Part shown: positions 16,489-24,466 of the stretch, piece by piece
How the letters are laid out: each line of letters starts with the position of its first letter
Position numbering within the stretch: position 1 is the stretch's first letter
Assembly: GCF_024662015.1 (NCBI RefSeq)
Contig: NZ_CP102480.1
Span: forward strand, 3,528,501 to 3,592,500
From: Nisaea acidiphila
GTDB taxonomy: Bacteria > Pseudomonadota > Alphaproteobacteria > Thalassobaculales > Thalassobaculaceae
Direction: 5' to 3'
Length of the DNA: 64,000 nt
The notes under the pieces: model-generated
Database searches by the model: none
What the model was told of the DNA's origin: nothing
What the model saw: the letters and a program-made list of their open reading frames with translations, nothing else
Translations under genes and position numbers: made by a program

Positions 16489-17469
16489 ATGGGTAATCTG
16501 AAGACTCTTCTGGCATCGGCCGTCATCGGCGCCGGCATGCTGGCGACTGCCGGCTCGGCCCAGGCCGTGGAATGGCTCATGGCTTCCGGCTATCCGGACA
16601 GCAACTTTCACACCAAGAACATCAAGGCGTTCATCGAGGACGTGAAGGCGACCACCTCGGTCGACATCAAGCTGAATTCCAACGACAGCCTGATCAAGCT
16701 GGACGCGATCAAGACCGCCCTGCAGCGCGGGCAGATTCCGATCGGCGAGATTCGTCTCGGCGTTTATGGCAACGAAGACCCGATGTACATTCTCGCCGGC
16801 CTGCCGTTCATCGCTTCGACCTATGCCGAAGCTTGGCTGCTGAAAGATCTGCAGAAGGAATATTTCGACAAGATCTTCGACGAAGCGGGCCTGAAGATCC
16901 TCTACTACACCCCGTGGCCGGGGCAGGGCTTCTATACCAAGTTCCCGGTGACGAAGACCGCCGACTTCTCCGGCAAGAAGCTGCGGATCTACTCCACCGC
17001 GACCCAGAAGATGGGCGAGATGCTCGGCTTCGATGCCACCATCCTGCCGTTCGCGGAAATCCCGCAGGCCTTCTCCACCGGCCTGATCGAGGCGCTCTTC
17101 ACCTCGCCGCAGACCGGTATCGACATTCAGGCCTGGGACAATACCAGCAACTTCACCTACGCGGGCGCGATCTTCTCCAAGAACGCGGTCGTCGTGAGCA
17201 AGCAGTATTTCGACGCGCTGTCGGCTGAAGACAAGGCCGGCATCCTCGCCGCCGCCGCGAAGGCGGAACTGCGCGGCTGGGAAATGAGCGCCCAGACCAC
17301 GGCGGATCAGATTGGCGTTCTGAAGAAGAACGGCATGGAAGCCGCCAACGCGCCGGAAGAAGTCGTCGCGAAGATGAAAGGCATCGGCCAGGAAATGATG
17401 AAAGGCTGGCGCGAGGGCGCGAGCCCGGAAGCGAACGCGATCCTCGATCGCTACCTCGCTCTGCAATAA
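16489..17469 (+). CDS. dctP: TRAP transporter substrate-binding protein
   Basis: Periplasmic receptor of a tripartite ATP-independent transporter, 326 residues. A Sec signal peptide (about residues 1-24) ends in SAQAVE. The start at 16489 has an AACAGGAG site. Family features include the conserved region around FAEIPQAFSTGLIEALF (about 190-206), which carries solute-contacting residues. The usual ligand is a carboxylate captured by an arginine; here the carbamoyl or amino acid chemistry next door suggests an N-carbamoyl acid, ureide or keto acid, by inference. About 230 bases of non-coding DNA separate it from the PuuE-like gene, so it probably has its own promoter. Confidence 0.9.
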   Translation: MGNLKTLLASAVIGAGMLATAGSAQAVEWLMASGYPDSNFHTKNIKAFIEDVKATTSVDIKLNSNDSLIKLDAIKTALQRGQIPIGEIRLGVYGNEDPMYILAGLPFIASTYAEAWLLKDLQKEYFDKIFDEAGLKILYYTPWPGQGFYTKFPVTKTADFSGKKLRIYSTATQKMGEMLGFDATILPFAEIPQAFSTGLIEALFTSPQTGIDIQAWDNTSNFTYAGAIFSKNAVVVSKQYFDALSAEDKAGILAAAAKAELRGWEMSAQTTADQIGVLKKNGMEAANAPEEVVAKMKGIGQEMMKGWREGASPEANAILDRYLALQ

Positions 17470-17480
17470 GCATCTGACGA

Positions 17481-17509
17481 CGGCGGCCGCGGAACTTCCG
17501 CGGCCGCCG
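17481..17509 (+). terminator. Strong GC hairpin between dctP and dctQ
   Basis: A near-perfect inverted repeat (17481-17494 with 17496-17509) folds into a long stem with a small loop and is followed by TTCTTACGGATTTT. It lies between the binding-protein stop and the small permease gene. It probably attenuates read-through or protects the dctP mRNA. Confidence 0.65.
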
Positions 17510-17549
17510 TTCTTACGGATTTTCCAGACCCATCCCCGAGGGACACTTC

Positions 17550-18077
17550 ATGGCGGTTCGACGGCTTCTCGACGGCCTCTATCTCGGCAGCGGCTATCTC
17601 TCCGCTCTGTTTCTGGTGGCGATCTCTCTCACCATTGTCGCTCAGATCATCGGCCGCTTCTTCGGCGTCGCAATCGATTCCACGGAAAGCGCCGGCTTCA
17701 GCCTGGCGGCTTCGACCTTTCTCGGGCTCGCCTATACCTTTCGCCATGACGGCCACATCCGCGTGACCCTGCTGATCCGGCTTGCCTCCGGACCCCTGGC
17801 GAAAGTGACCGAGCTTTGGGGCGTGGGCTTCTGTGCGGCCGCGATGGGCTATCTGACCTACTGGAGTTTCGACCTCGTCTACTTCTCCTACGTCTTCGGC
17901 GATATCAGCCCTGGGCTGCTGGCGATCCCGTTTTGGATCCCGCGCTCGGCGATGGCCGTAGGCGCGTTGATCCTGACGATCGCGTTGATCGACGAGCTCA
18001 TCGGCATCCTGCGCGGCCAGACCCCGAGCTACGTCGCCAATTCCTCGGCACTCTTCAAGGACGGGGGGGACGACTGA
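17550..18077 (+). CDS. dctQ: TRAP transporter small permease subunit
   Basis: Four-span inner-membrane subunit of the TRAP transporter, 175 residues, with hydrophobic segments at about 15-37, 52-72, 85-110 and 130-150. It couples the binding protein to the large permease and is needed for sodium-driven uptake. Its stop overlaps the dctM start by one base (TGATG), indicating coupled translation. The substrate is set by DctP and cannot be inferred from this gene. Confidence 0.88.
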   Translation: MAVRRLLDGLYLGSGYLSALFLVAISLTIVAQIIGRFFGVAIDSTESAGFSLAASTFLGLAYTFRHDGHIRVTLLIRLASGPLAKVTELWGVGFCAAAMGYLTYWSFDLVYFSYVFGDISPGLLAIPFWIPRSAMAVGALILTIALIDELIGILRGQTPSYVANSSALFKDGGDD

Positions 18078-19384
18078 TGGACGCAGGTGTCATTTCCGCA
18101 ATTCTCTTCATCCTGATGCTCGGCCTGCTGGCCTCGGGCATCTGGGTCGCGCCGGCACTTCTCGCCGTCGGTTTCTTCGCCCTCGAATTCTTCTCGCCCG
18201 CGCCGGCCGGCTCGCTACTTGCCAGTACGGTCTGGGACGCGAGCTGGAACTGGGCGCTGACCGCGCTGCCGCTCTTCGTCTGGATGGGCGAGATCCTGTT
18301 CCGCACGCGGCTCTCCTCCGACATGTTCAACGGGCTCTCGCCCTGGCTGGCGCGCCTGCCGGGCGGCCTTTTGCACGTCAATATCGTCGGCTGCGGCGTG
18401 ATGGCGGCGGTCGCCGGCTCGAGCGCGGTGACCTGCGCAACCGTCGGCCGAATGAGCATCCCCGAGTTGAAGAAGCGCGGCTACGACGAGAGGATGTCGA
18501 TCGGCACGCTGGCCGGCTCCGGCACGCTCGGCCTGCTGATCCCGCCCTCGATCATGCTCATCGTCTATGGCGTGATCGCCCAGCAATCGATCTCCCGCAT
18601 GTTCATCGCCGGGGTCGTCCCGGGTATTCTGATCATCGGGATCTTCATGACCTATGTCGCTATCCGCGCCCTCATGAACCCGGCGCTCGCACCCCGCGAG
18701 GAACAGAGGCTGAGTTTCCTGGAAAAGGTAAAGGCCTCGCGCCTGTTGTTCCCTGTGGTGCTGCTGATCTTCTGCGTGATCGGCTCCATCTACGGCGGCT
18801 TCGCCACGCCGACGGAGGCCGCGACGATCGGTGTGCTCGGTGCTCTTGGTCTCGCCTGGTGGTCGAAGTCCCTGAACTGGGCCTCCTTCATGGAAAGCCT
18901 GATGGGCGCGGTCCGCACCTCCTGCATGATTGCGTTCATTCTGGCGGGGGCGGCCTTCCTCTCCATCGCCATGGGCTTCACCGGCGTGCCGCGGGTGCTG
19001 GCGGGCTATGTCGATGCCTGGAACCTCTCGCCGGCGATGCTGCTGGTGCTTCTGACGGTGCTCTACATCTTCCTCGGCTGTTTTCTGGACGGCGTCTCCA
19101 TGATGGTGCTGACCGCAGCCGTGGTGCTGCCGATGGTGGAGAATGCGGGGATCGACCTGATCTGGTTCGGGATCTTCACGGTGATCGTCGTCGAGATGGC
19201 GCAGATCACACCGCCGGTCGGATTCAACTTGTTCGTCCTGCAGGGTATGACCGGTCGCGACATTATCCAGGTGACGAAGGCGTCGGTGCCGTTCTTCTTC
19301 CTTATGCTGCTCGGCATCCTGATCATCGGGGTCTTCCCCGAGATCGTGACCTGGCCGGTCGAATACATGATCCGGAAGAACTGA
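18077..19384 (+). CDS. dctM: TRAP transporter large permease subunit
   Basis: Large membrane subunit carrying the ion-coupled translocation path, 435 residues with about 11-12 spans. Conserved family segments are visible: GSSAVTCATVGRMSIPE near residue 115, GLLIPPSIMLIVYG near 155, and ITPPVGFNLFVLQG near 378. The ATG at 18077 overlaps the dctQ stop; the frame is also open upstream within dctQ but out of register with family starts. It is the last gene of the dctPQM unit and converges with the TonB receptor gene. Confidence 0.92.
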   Translation: MDAGVISAILFILMLGLLASGIWVAPALLAVGFFALEFFSPAPAGSLLASTVWDASWNWALTALPLFVWMGEILFRTRLSSDMFNGLSPWLARLPGGLLHVNIVGCGVMAAVAGSSAVTCATVGRMSIPELKKRGYDERMSIGTLAGSGTLGLLIPPSIMLIVYGVIAQQSISRMFIAGVVPGILIIGIFMTYVAIRALMNPALAPREEQRLSFLEKVKASRLLFPVVLLIFCVIGSIYGGFATPTEAATIGVLGALGLAWWSKSLNWASFMESLMGAVRTSCMIAFILAGAAFLSIAMGFTGVPRVLAGYVDAWNLSPAMLLVLLTVLYIFLGCFLDGVSMMVLTAAVVLPMVENAGIDLIWFGIFTVIVVEMAQITPPVGFNLFVLQGMTGRDIIQVTKASVPFFFLMLLGILIIGVFPEIVTWPVEYMIRKN

Positions 19385-19411
19385 CAGCTTTCTAAATTTG
19401 TCAGCAAAATA

Positions 19412-19443
19412 AACCCCGGCATCCATAGGATGGCGCCGGGGTT
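19412..19443 (-). terminator. Terminator between dctM and the TonB receptor
   Basis: Inverted repeat AACCCCGGC (19412-19420) with GCCGGGGTT (19435-19443). Read on the minus strand, it is followed by TTTATTTTG, so it is a good rho-independent terminator for the receptor gene. On the plus strand the tail is poor, but the stem may also stop dctM transcripts. Confidence 0.7.
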
Positions 19444-19456
19444 GCTAAGCTGATGT

Positions 19457-21532
19457 TTACCAGCGGAAACGTATGCCGGCAAAAACCGAACGAGGATCGC
19501 CGGGAAAGTAACTCGCGCTATCAGCGCCGTTCACATTGTCACGCACGAGCGTGCTGGAAACATACGCTTCATCTGTCAGGTTCCGGGCATCGACAAACCA
19601 CTCGGCTTTTTCGAACAGGTTCCCTGACACGCCGAGATGCAATAGGGCGTGACCGTTGTCATTGACAGTGTTCGCATGGTCGATCCAAGTCTTTCCGCCC
19701 CGCCACTCGACCACAGGAGAGACAGTCAGCCACGACACGGGTGCCCACGAAAGCCGGGCATTGAGGATGTGGGGTGGAACGCCGGCCAAGTTGTTGTTTC
19801 CGAAGCTGGCATCGTCATCGAATCGGAAGTCGTTCCACGTGTAACTGGCCTTCAGCGCCACGGTCTCGCTCAGCGGAAAACTGGCGCCAAACTCGAAACC
19901 ACGATGGACGGTCGCATCAGCATTTGTGGTCCCGAGAGAGGCGCCGTCTTCATCGACGAGTGCCAGGAACTCATTATCAATCGTCGAGTAGTACGCGGCG
20001 GCTTCAATGTTCACTCCGCTAACTCGCCGACGCCAGCCGATCTCAAAAGTCGTTGCCTCTTGCGCATCCGGCAGGGGGAGATCAGGCAGGACCCGCGCCT
20101 CTCCGAAGGGCGCAGGCTCGAAGCTGCGACTGATATTCGCGAAAACCTGATCGGCATCGCTGATCTCGTAGAGAACGCCGAGCTTCGGACTCAAGCCGTA
20201 GAACGATTTGTCATAGCTTTGAGTTGGCGATGACAGATTATCAAGTGTCCGGTCGGCGCGCGTAAATTGGGCGCCCGCTTGGATTGTTAGGGTATCACTG
20301 AGACCGTGAGAATATTCGGCGTAGGTGGTGTAAGTCCTCCCGTCGAGCTCCGTCCGTCCTCGGTAGGTTCCACGCTGACCATCTGAATTTGAGTAACGGT
20401 CTTCATCCGCAAGGTATTGCGCACCCGTTACGCCAACCACAAGCCGTCGCGCAGCATCTGTTTCCGCGAAATCAAAGACGCCCCGTACATCCACTCCCAT
20501 ATTCCGTGCGTCTTGATCGAGAATGCCGAAAATCGTCGGATGATGGCGATCTCTCTCTGAATAGAAGACGGACGTGGTGATTTCAGCGTTCTCGACCGGT
20601 GCCCATGTAAAGCGGAGCGCTGCCCGGCCCATCTCATAGTCGTTGGAAGCATTGAGCTCACTATAGCGTGAAGCTGCCTGCTCCGGGTCGTCGTTGGTCT
20701 GGGCGAGGGTGAGGGCGCCGGGTAATTCCAGTTCCGAGTCCACATAATTGAGGTAGAGGCGCGCTTCCAGGCTGTCACTGATGCGGTGACCGACATTGGC
20801 CGAAGCTCTTGTCGCTCTTGTTGCGGACTGATCTCTCCATCCGTCCTGTTCACCCAAGCTCAGATTGAGGAAGCCATCCAGATTTCCCTGCGCTCCTCCC
20901 GCCTGTAGATTGACACGCCGTTGACCGAAAGAGCCGGCATCAAGCCTCGTGGCGACCGGAGCCGAGGTTTGCCCGGTCGGCGTAACGAAATTGACGGCCC
21001 CGCCAAGCGTGCTGGCCCCGTATTCGAGCGCATTGGCGCCCCGCCATATTTCGACGAACTCGAGTGCAAGTGGATCGATAGACTGAAAATCCCCCGCTCC
21101 ATCGGCGAAGTTCAAGGGAATACCATCCTGATAAAGCTGGATACCGCGAAGTTGGAAACCGCGCTGGATGCCTGAACCGCGAATAGACAATCGTGTCTCC
21201 TCGCCATGGCGGGTTTGTGCCACCACGCCCGGCGCGAATATGAGAACGTCGCTAAGCGTTGTTGCGCGGCTGTCCTCAAATTCCTCGGCGCCGATCACTG
21301 ACGTACCGCCCGCCCGCAGATCTAGCTTTTCCCGTGCATCATCCTGGGCCGAACGGGGGGCCGAAACGCGGATGGGGTCAAGGGTTGCCTGAACTGCGGT
21401 GCTTTCGGCTTCAGAAGAAGATACGGCATTGCTTTGCGCTGATGGTGAGCCGGTGTCTTGCGCAAAAACCGGTGCGGCGATTGCCACAAGTGCCGCTCCG
21501 TAGACGAAGCGAAGATACAATTTCGATTGCAT
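19457..21532 (-). CDS. TonB-dependent outer-membrane receptor, substrate unknown
   Basis: 691-residue beta-barrel receptor with a Sec signal (about 1-24, ending VFAQ). The plug domain (about 60-170) contains LRGIQLYQDGIPL and the conserved RGANALEYGASTLGGAVNF. A long barrel ends in the outer-membrane targeting signature with C-terminal RFRW. GC content is visibly lower (about 57% in a sampled 60 bases) than in the flanking genes, and codon use looks different, suggesting acquisition. A DUF2946 gene lies 88 bases upstream on the same strand. DUF2946 is often paired with copper-related TonB receptors, so a metal complex is possible. No Fur-like box of the kind seen at the iron genes is visible here. 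Confidence 0.88.
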   Translation of the reverse strand: MQSKLYLRFVYGAALVAIAAPVFAQDTGSPSAQSNAVSSSEAESTAVQATLDPIRVSAPRSAQDDAREKLDLRAGGTSVIGAEEFEDSRATTLSDVLIFAPGVVAQTRHGEETRLSIRGSGIQRGFQLRGIQLYQDGIPLNFADGAGDFQSIDPLALEFVEIWRGANALEYGASTLGGAVNFVTPTGQTSAPVATRLDAGSFGQRRVNLQAGGAQGNLDGFLNLSLGEQDGWRDQSATRATRASANVGHRISDSLEARLYLNYVDSELELPGALTLAQTNDDPEQAASRYSELNASNDYEMGRAALRFTWAPVENAEITTSVFYSERDRHHPTIFGILDQDARNMGVDVRGVFDFAETDAARRLVVGVTGAQYLADEDRYSNSDGQRGTYRGRTELDGRTYTTYAEYSHGLSDTLTIQAGAQFTRADRTLDNLSSPTQSYDKSFYGLSPKLGVLYEISDADQVFANISRSFEPAPFGEARVLPDLPLPDAQEATTFEIGWRRRVSGVNIEAAAYYSTIDNEFLALVDEDGASLGTTNADATVHRGFEFGASFPLSETVALKASYTWNDFRFDDDASFGNNNLAGVPPHILNARLSWAPVSWLTVSPVVEWRGGKTWIDHANTVNDNGHALLHLGVSGNLFEKAEWFVDARNLTDEAYVSSTLVRDNVNGADSASYFPGDPRSVFAGIRFRW

Positions 21533-21620
21533 AGAAATTCTCGCGATCAGCTCGGTGAGCGGGCTTTAGAAAAGCGCGCTCTGAAACGGCACCTTTAGGG
21601 CGCCGGTCGGTTTATTCCGT

Positions 21621-22022
21621 TCAAGAGCGATAAGGAGGCCCGCGAGAACCGAGCGATGATCCATGGACCTTGCAAGTACAGCAGTTGCGATCAGAACGGG
21701 TGTAGTCCGCGACTGACGTATACTCTGCGCGGGCCGCTACAGCGTAGGGCTCGGGCAGGGACATCGCCTGTACAAGGCTGCAAAACGAGCAATGTCCACT
21801 CGGTGGTTGATGGTCTGCAGCATCGCTGCCAAGGAGCGCTGCAATCCGTTTACCTGCGGCGATCGCGTCCGCCGATGGCTGTTCGTGTGTCGCACAGATG
21901 AGAGATGAAACATCGGCGCCATTCGAGGCTGCAATGGCGAGTGTACCTGGCCATAATACTTGCAGCGCAATAGCCAGCATTGCGAGAAGGCTGGCAGCCT
22001 TAAACTTGATCCCCCGCTTCAT
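21621..22022 (-). CDS. DUF2946 family protein, putative metal-related exported protein
   Basis: 133 residues. A hydrophobic N-terminal segment (about 10-33) acts as signal or anchor. The DUF2946 hallmark HCSFC is at about residues 77-81, and a second cluster NCCTC lies near 113, then SRGPPY near the C-terminus. The paired cysteines and histidines suggest metal binding in the periplasm. It is encoded 88 bases before the TonB receptor on the same strand, probably as one transcript. The family is commonly found next to copper-linked receptors; the precise function is unknown. Base composition is lower in GC than the surroundings, as in the receptor. Confidence 0.7.
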   Translation of the reverse strand: MKRGIKFKAASLLAMLAIALQVLWPGTLAIAASNGADVSSLICATHEQPSADAIAAGKRIAALLGSDAADHQPPSGHCSFCSLVQAMSLPEPYAVAARAEYTSVADYTRSDRNCCTCKVHGSSLGSRGPPYRS

Positions 22023-22166
22023 GGTTAAAGAGATAGCTGAGAAGGTCCACCGTACCCAATCTTAATTTGCCAAAACCTGAAAAAAAATCTGGTTTCTTTG
22101 TATTGGATAATTGACCTCGGAGAGTGATGCCGAGCTTGCCGGCGAATTTCGGATAGGGGGGCAGCG

Positions 22167-22625
22167 TTAGGTGATCAATGGCGCACGGCTGCGCTCATTG
22201 CCCGCTGTAGCAAGTTTCTCCGCGAGCCGGATGAAATCCTGCTGCTCCTCCGGCGTGAGGCCGTCGACGATGAGGTCCTGGATCTCGCGCACGACCGGTG
22301 ACACGGCGTGCAGGAGCTGTCTCCCGCTCTCTGTCAGATAGAGTTGCCGCGCGCGCCGGTCCTGTGAATTGACGCGCCGGTCGACCCATCCCCGCTCGAC
22401 CAGACGCTCCAGTACGGTTCCCATCGTCGCGCGGTCGTAGGCGATCAGTCCGGCGAGGGTGGCCTGATCGATGCCGGGATAGCTTTCCAGCACGGTCATC
22501 GCGCCGTACTGCACCTGCGTCAGCTCATATCCCTCCGCTTTCAGCCGGTCCTGAAAGATCGAGACCGAGATTTGGTTCAGGCGCCGGATCAGGTGTCCGA
22601 TCATGCCGTGGATTTCGAGTGTCAT
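22167..22625 (-). CDS. MarR family transcriptional regulator
   Basis: 152-residue winged-helix regulator from the ATG at 22625; the frame is open to 22688, but that extension covers the palindrome and is not family-like. The DNA-binding region spans about 30-100, with the wing sequence DRRARQLYLTESGR near 84-97. It is divergent from a gentisate 1,2-dioxygenase gene, and a perfect 14-base palindrome lies 29 bases from its start. It most likely represses itself and the dioxygenase, with relief by an aromatic acid such as gentisate or its precursor. That is inference from family behaviour and position. Confidence 0.85.
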   Translation of the reverse strand: MTLEIHGMIGHLIRRLNQISVSIFQDRLKAEGYELTQVQYGAMTVLESYPGIDQATLAGLIAYDRATMGTVLERLVERGWVDRRVNSQDRRARQLYLTESGRQLLHAVSPVVREIQDLIVDGLTPEEQQDFIRLAEKLATAGNERSRAPLIT

Positions 22626-22653
22626 CGCCGGTTCGCCTGCTGCGCGCGCTATA

Positions 22654-22667
22654 ATAAGTATACTTAT
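22654..22667. promoter_or_regulatory. MarR operator candidate: perfect palindrome ATAAGTATACTTAT
   Basis: A perfect 14-base dyad in an otherwise GC-rich region, between marR and the divergent dioxygenase gene. It overlaps a TATAAT (22650-22655) that could be a -10 element for the dioxygenase. The size and symmetry match MarR-family sites. Confidence 0.7.
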
Positions 22668-22775
22668 CAACTTGACCCGTGATCGCAACGGGTATTCAGT
22701 TGAGTAAATGCCGGAAAGAAATGTGGTCGCATCGAAGACGGCCCCGGCAAGAACCGATCAGAGAGGAGACGGTCG

Positions 22776-23888
22776 ATGAGCGCGGAACAGGACAAGGGCG
22801 CGGCCCCGCATGGAATGCAGCCGGAGGACACGCCGGAGCTGCGGGCGCTCTACAAGGGCTTCGAGGAAGAGTCGTTGCTGCCGCTCTGGACCCAGCGCGC
22901 CGATCTGATGCCGCCGCATCCGTCTCCGAAGGCGGTGCCGCATGTCTGGAAATGGTCGAAGCTGCTGCCGCTCGCGGAGAAGTCCGGCGAGCTGGTGCCA
23001 GTCGGCCGGGGCGGGGAGCGCCGGGCCATCGGCCTCGCCAATCCGGGGCTCGGCGGGAACGCCTATGTCAGCCCCACCATGTGGGCGGCGATCCAGTATC
23101 TCGGGCCGAACGAGACCGCGCCGGAGCATCGTCATTCCCAGAACGCTTTCCGCTTCGTCGTCGAGGGCGAGGGGGTCTGGACGGTGGTGAACGGCGATCC
23201 GGTCCGGATGAGCCGCGGCGACCTGCTGTTGACTCCTGGCTGGCATTTCCACGGTCACCAGAATGTCACCGACAAGCCGATGGCCTGGATCGACGGGCTG
23301 GACATCCCGTTTTCGCAGCAGAACGATGTCGGTTTCTTCGAGTTCGGGCCGGAGAAAGTGAGCGACAGCTCGACACCGGAATTCTCCCGCAGCGAGCGCC
23401 TCTGGTGCCATCCGGGACTGCGTCCTCTCTCCCGCCTGAAGGCGACGCCCAGCTCGCCGATCGGTGCTTATCGCTGGGACTATACCGACCGGGCACTGTC
23501 CGAGCAGCTCAAGCTTGAGGACGAAGGCTATGACGTCATGGTCGAGCCGGGACATGCGGCGATCCGCTATGTGAACCCGACAACCGGCGGAGACGTCATG
23601 TCGACGATCCGCACGGAGTTCCATCGCCTGCGCGAGGGCAGCGAAAGTGCCCCACGGCGCGAAGTCGGCTCCTCCGTCTTTCAGGTGTTTGACGGCGAGG
23701 GCTCGGTGCTCCTGAACGGAACCGAACACAAGCTGGAGACGGGAGACATGTTCGTGGTGCCGTCCTGGATCCAGTGGTCGCTGCGGGCGGAGACACGGTT
23801 CGACCTCTTCCGTTTTTCCGATGCGCCGATCATGGAACGGCTGAACTTCGCCCGTACGGAGCTGGACGGAACGGTCCTCGACGATTGA
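22776..23888 (+). CDS. Gentisate 1,2-dioxygenase (bicupin)
   Basis: Fe(II) ring-cleavage dioxygenase converting gentisate to maleylpyruvate; 370 residues, normal for the family. The first cupin (about 100-170) carries the iron ligands, with His118 and His120 in PEHRHSQNAF and the downstream HFHGH at 157-161. A second cupin follows at about 270-350. The start has a GAGAGGAG site. The usual partners, maleylpyruvate isomerase or hydrolase and fumarylpyruvate hydrolase, are not in the window, so the rest of the pathway must be elsewhere. 1-Hydroxy-2-naphthoate or salicylate dioxygenase are near relatives and cannot be wholly excluded. Confidence 0.88.
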   Translation: MSAEQDKGAAPHGMQPEDTPELRALYKGFEEESLLPLWTQRADLMPPHPSPKAVPHVWKWSKLLPLAEKSGELVPVGRGGERRAIGLANPGLGGNAYVSPTMWAAIQYLGPNETAPEHRHSQNAFRFVVEGEGVWTVVNGDPVRMSRGDLLLTPGWHFHGHQNVTDKPMAWIDGLDIPFSQQNDVGFFEFGPEKVSDSSTPEFSRSERLWCHPGLRPLSRLKATPSSPIGAYRWDYTDRALSEQLKLEDEGYDVMVEPGHAAIRYVNPTTGGDVMSTIRTEFHRLREGSESAPRREVGSSVFQVFDGEGSVLLNGTEHKLETGDMFVVPSWIQWSLRAETRFDLFRFSDAPIMERLNFARTELDGTVLDD

Positions 23889-23950
23889 GCGCGATTCCGT
23901 CGCGGACAGCGGTTGCATTCGCAGAGGCCTTATTGTACCAAGGTCCATGT

Positions 23951-23970
23951 AATGCGAATGACTCGCAATT
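23951..23970. promoter_or_regulatory. Fur-like iron box upstream of the exbBD-tonB operon
   Basis: AATGCGAATGACTCGCAATT: TGCGA and TCGCA arms flank a 5-base centre. It shares the core GCGAATGA with the two other boxes at 27068 and 39202. It ends 24 bases before the first gene of the TonB-energy operon, a position suited to iron-dependent repression. Confidence 0.6.
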
Positions 23971-23994
23971 CGTTCTTTCCGCGAAGGTACGCAC

Positions 23995-24441
23995 ATGCGC
24001 TTCCGGCGTTTTCCCTGGACGGCTCTGGCCGCGCTGACCGCTATCGTTCTTCCGCTTTCCGCCGAGTCGGCGGATCTCGCGGATAAGAGGCTTCTGATCG
24101 AGCTCAACAAGGTGGAGCCGGCCGGTGCCGATTGCCGGACGACCTGGGTGTTGAACAACGCAACGGGCATGGATCTCGCGCGACTGAAACTCGATCTGGT
24201 CGCTTTTGACGCGGACGGTGTGGTCGCGCGCCGGGTGGGCCCTGAACTCGGTCCGATCAAGCACGAGCACACGCGGGTCAAGCTGTTCGATCTCAAATCA
24301 ATCGAGTGCGGTAATGTCGGGCGGATGCTGATGAACGGCGTGCTCGCCTGCGAGATCGACGGCGCGGAAGCGGTGGCGCCGGAGCTCTGCGCCGACAGTC
24401 TCGAAACCGCCTCGCGGACGGACGTTCCCTTCACCCAGTAG
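23995..24441 (+). CDS. Exported protein of unknown function heading the exbBD-tonB operon
   Basis: 148 residues with a Sec signal (about 1-26, ending ESA). The mature part has four cysteines (DCRT, IECGN, LACEI, ELCAD), enough for two disulfides. The sequence looks like a small beta-rich domain with alternating hydrophobic residues. I do not recognise a named family. Its place behind an iron box, 25 bases before exbB, suggests a periplasmic accessory to the TonB system or to heme transport. Confidence 0.7.
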   Translation: MRFRRFPWTALAALTAIVLPLSAESADLADKRLLIELNKVEPAGADCRTTWVLNNATGMDLARLKLDLVAFDADGVVARRVGPELGPIKHEHTRVKLFDLKSIECGNVGRMLMNGVLACEIDGAEAVAPELCADSLETASRTDVPFTQ

Positions 24442-24466
24442 CCGGTCCGGCTTCAGGAGTAACATC

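Noticed and set aside
18215-19426. A 403-codon minus-strand frame opposite dctM
   Set aside because: Low-complexity, His/Asp/Arg-rich translation over a well-supported permease gene; not a gene.
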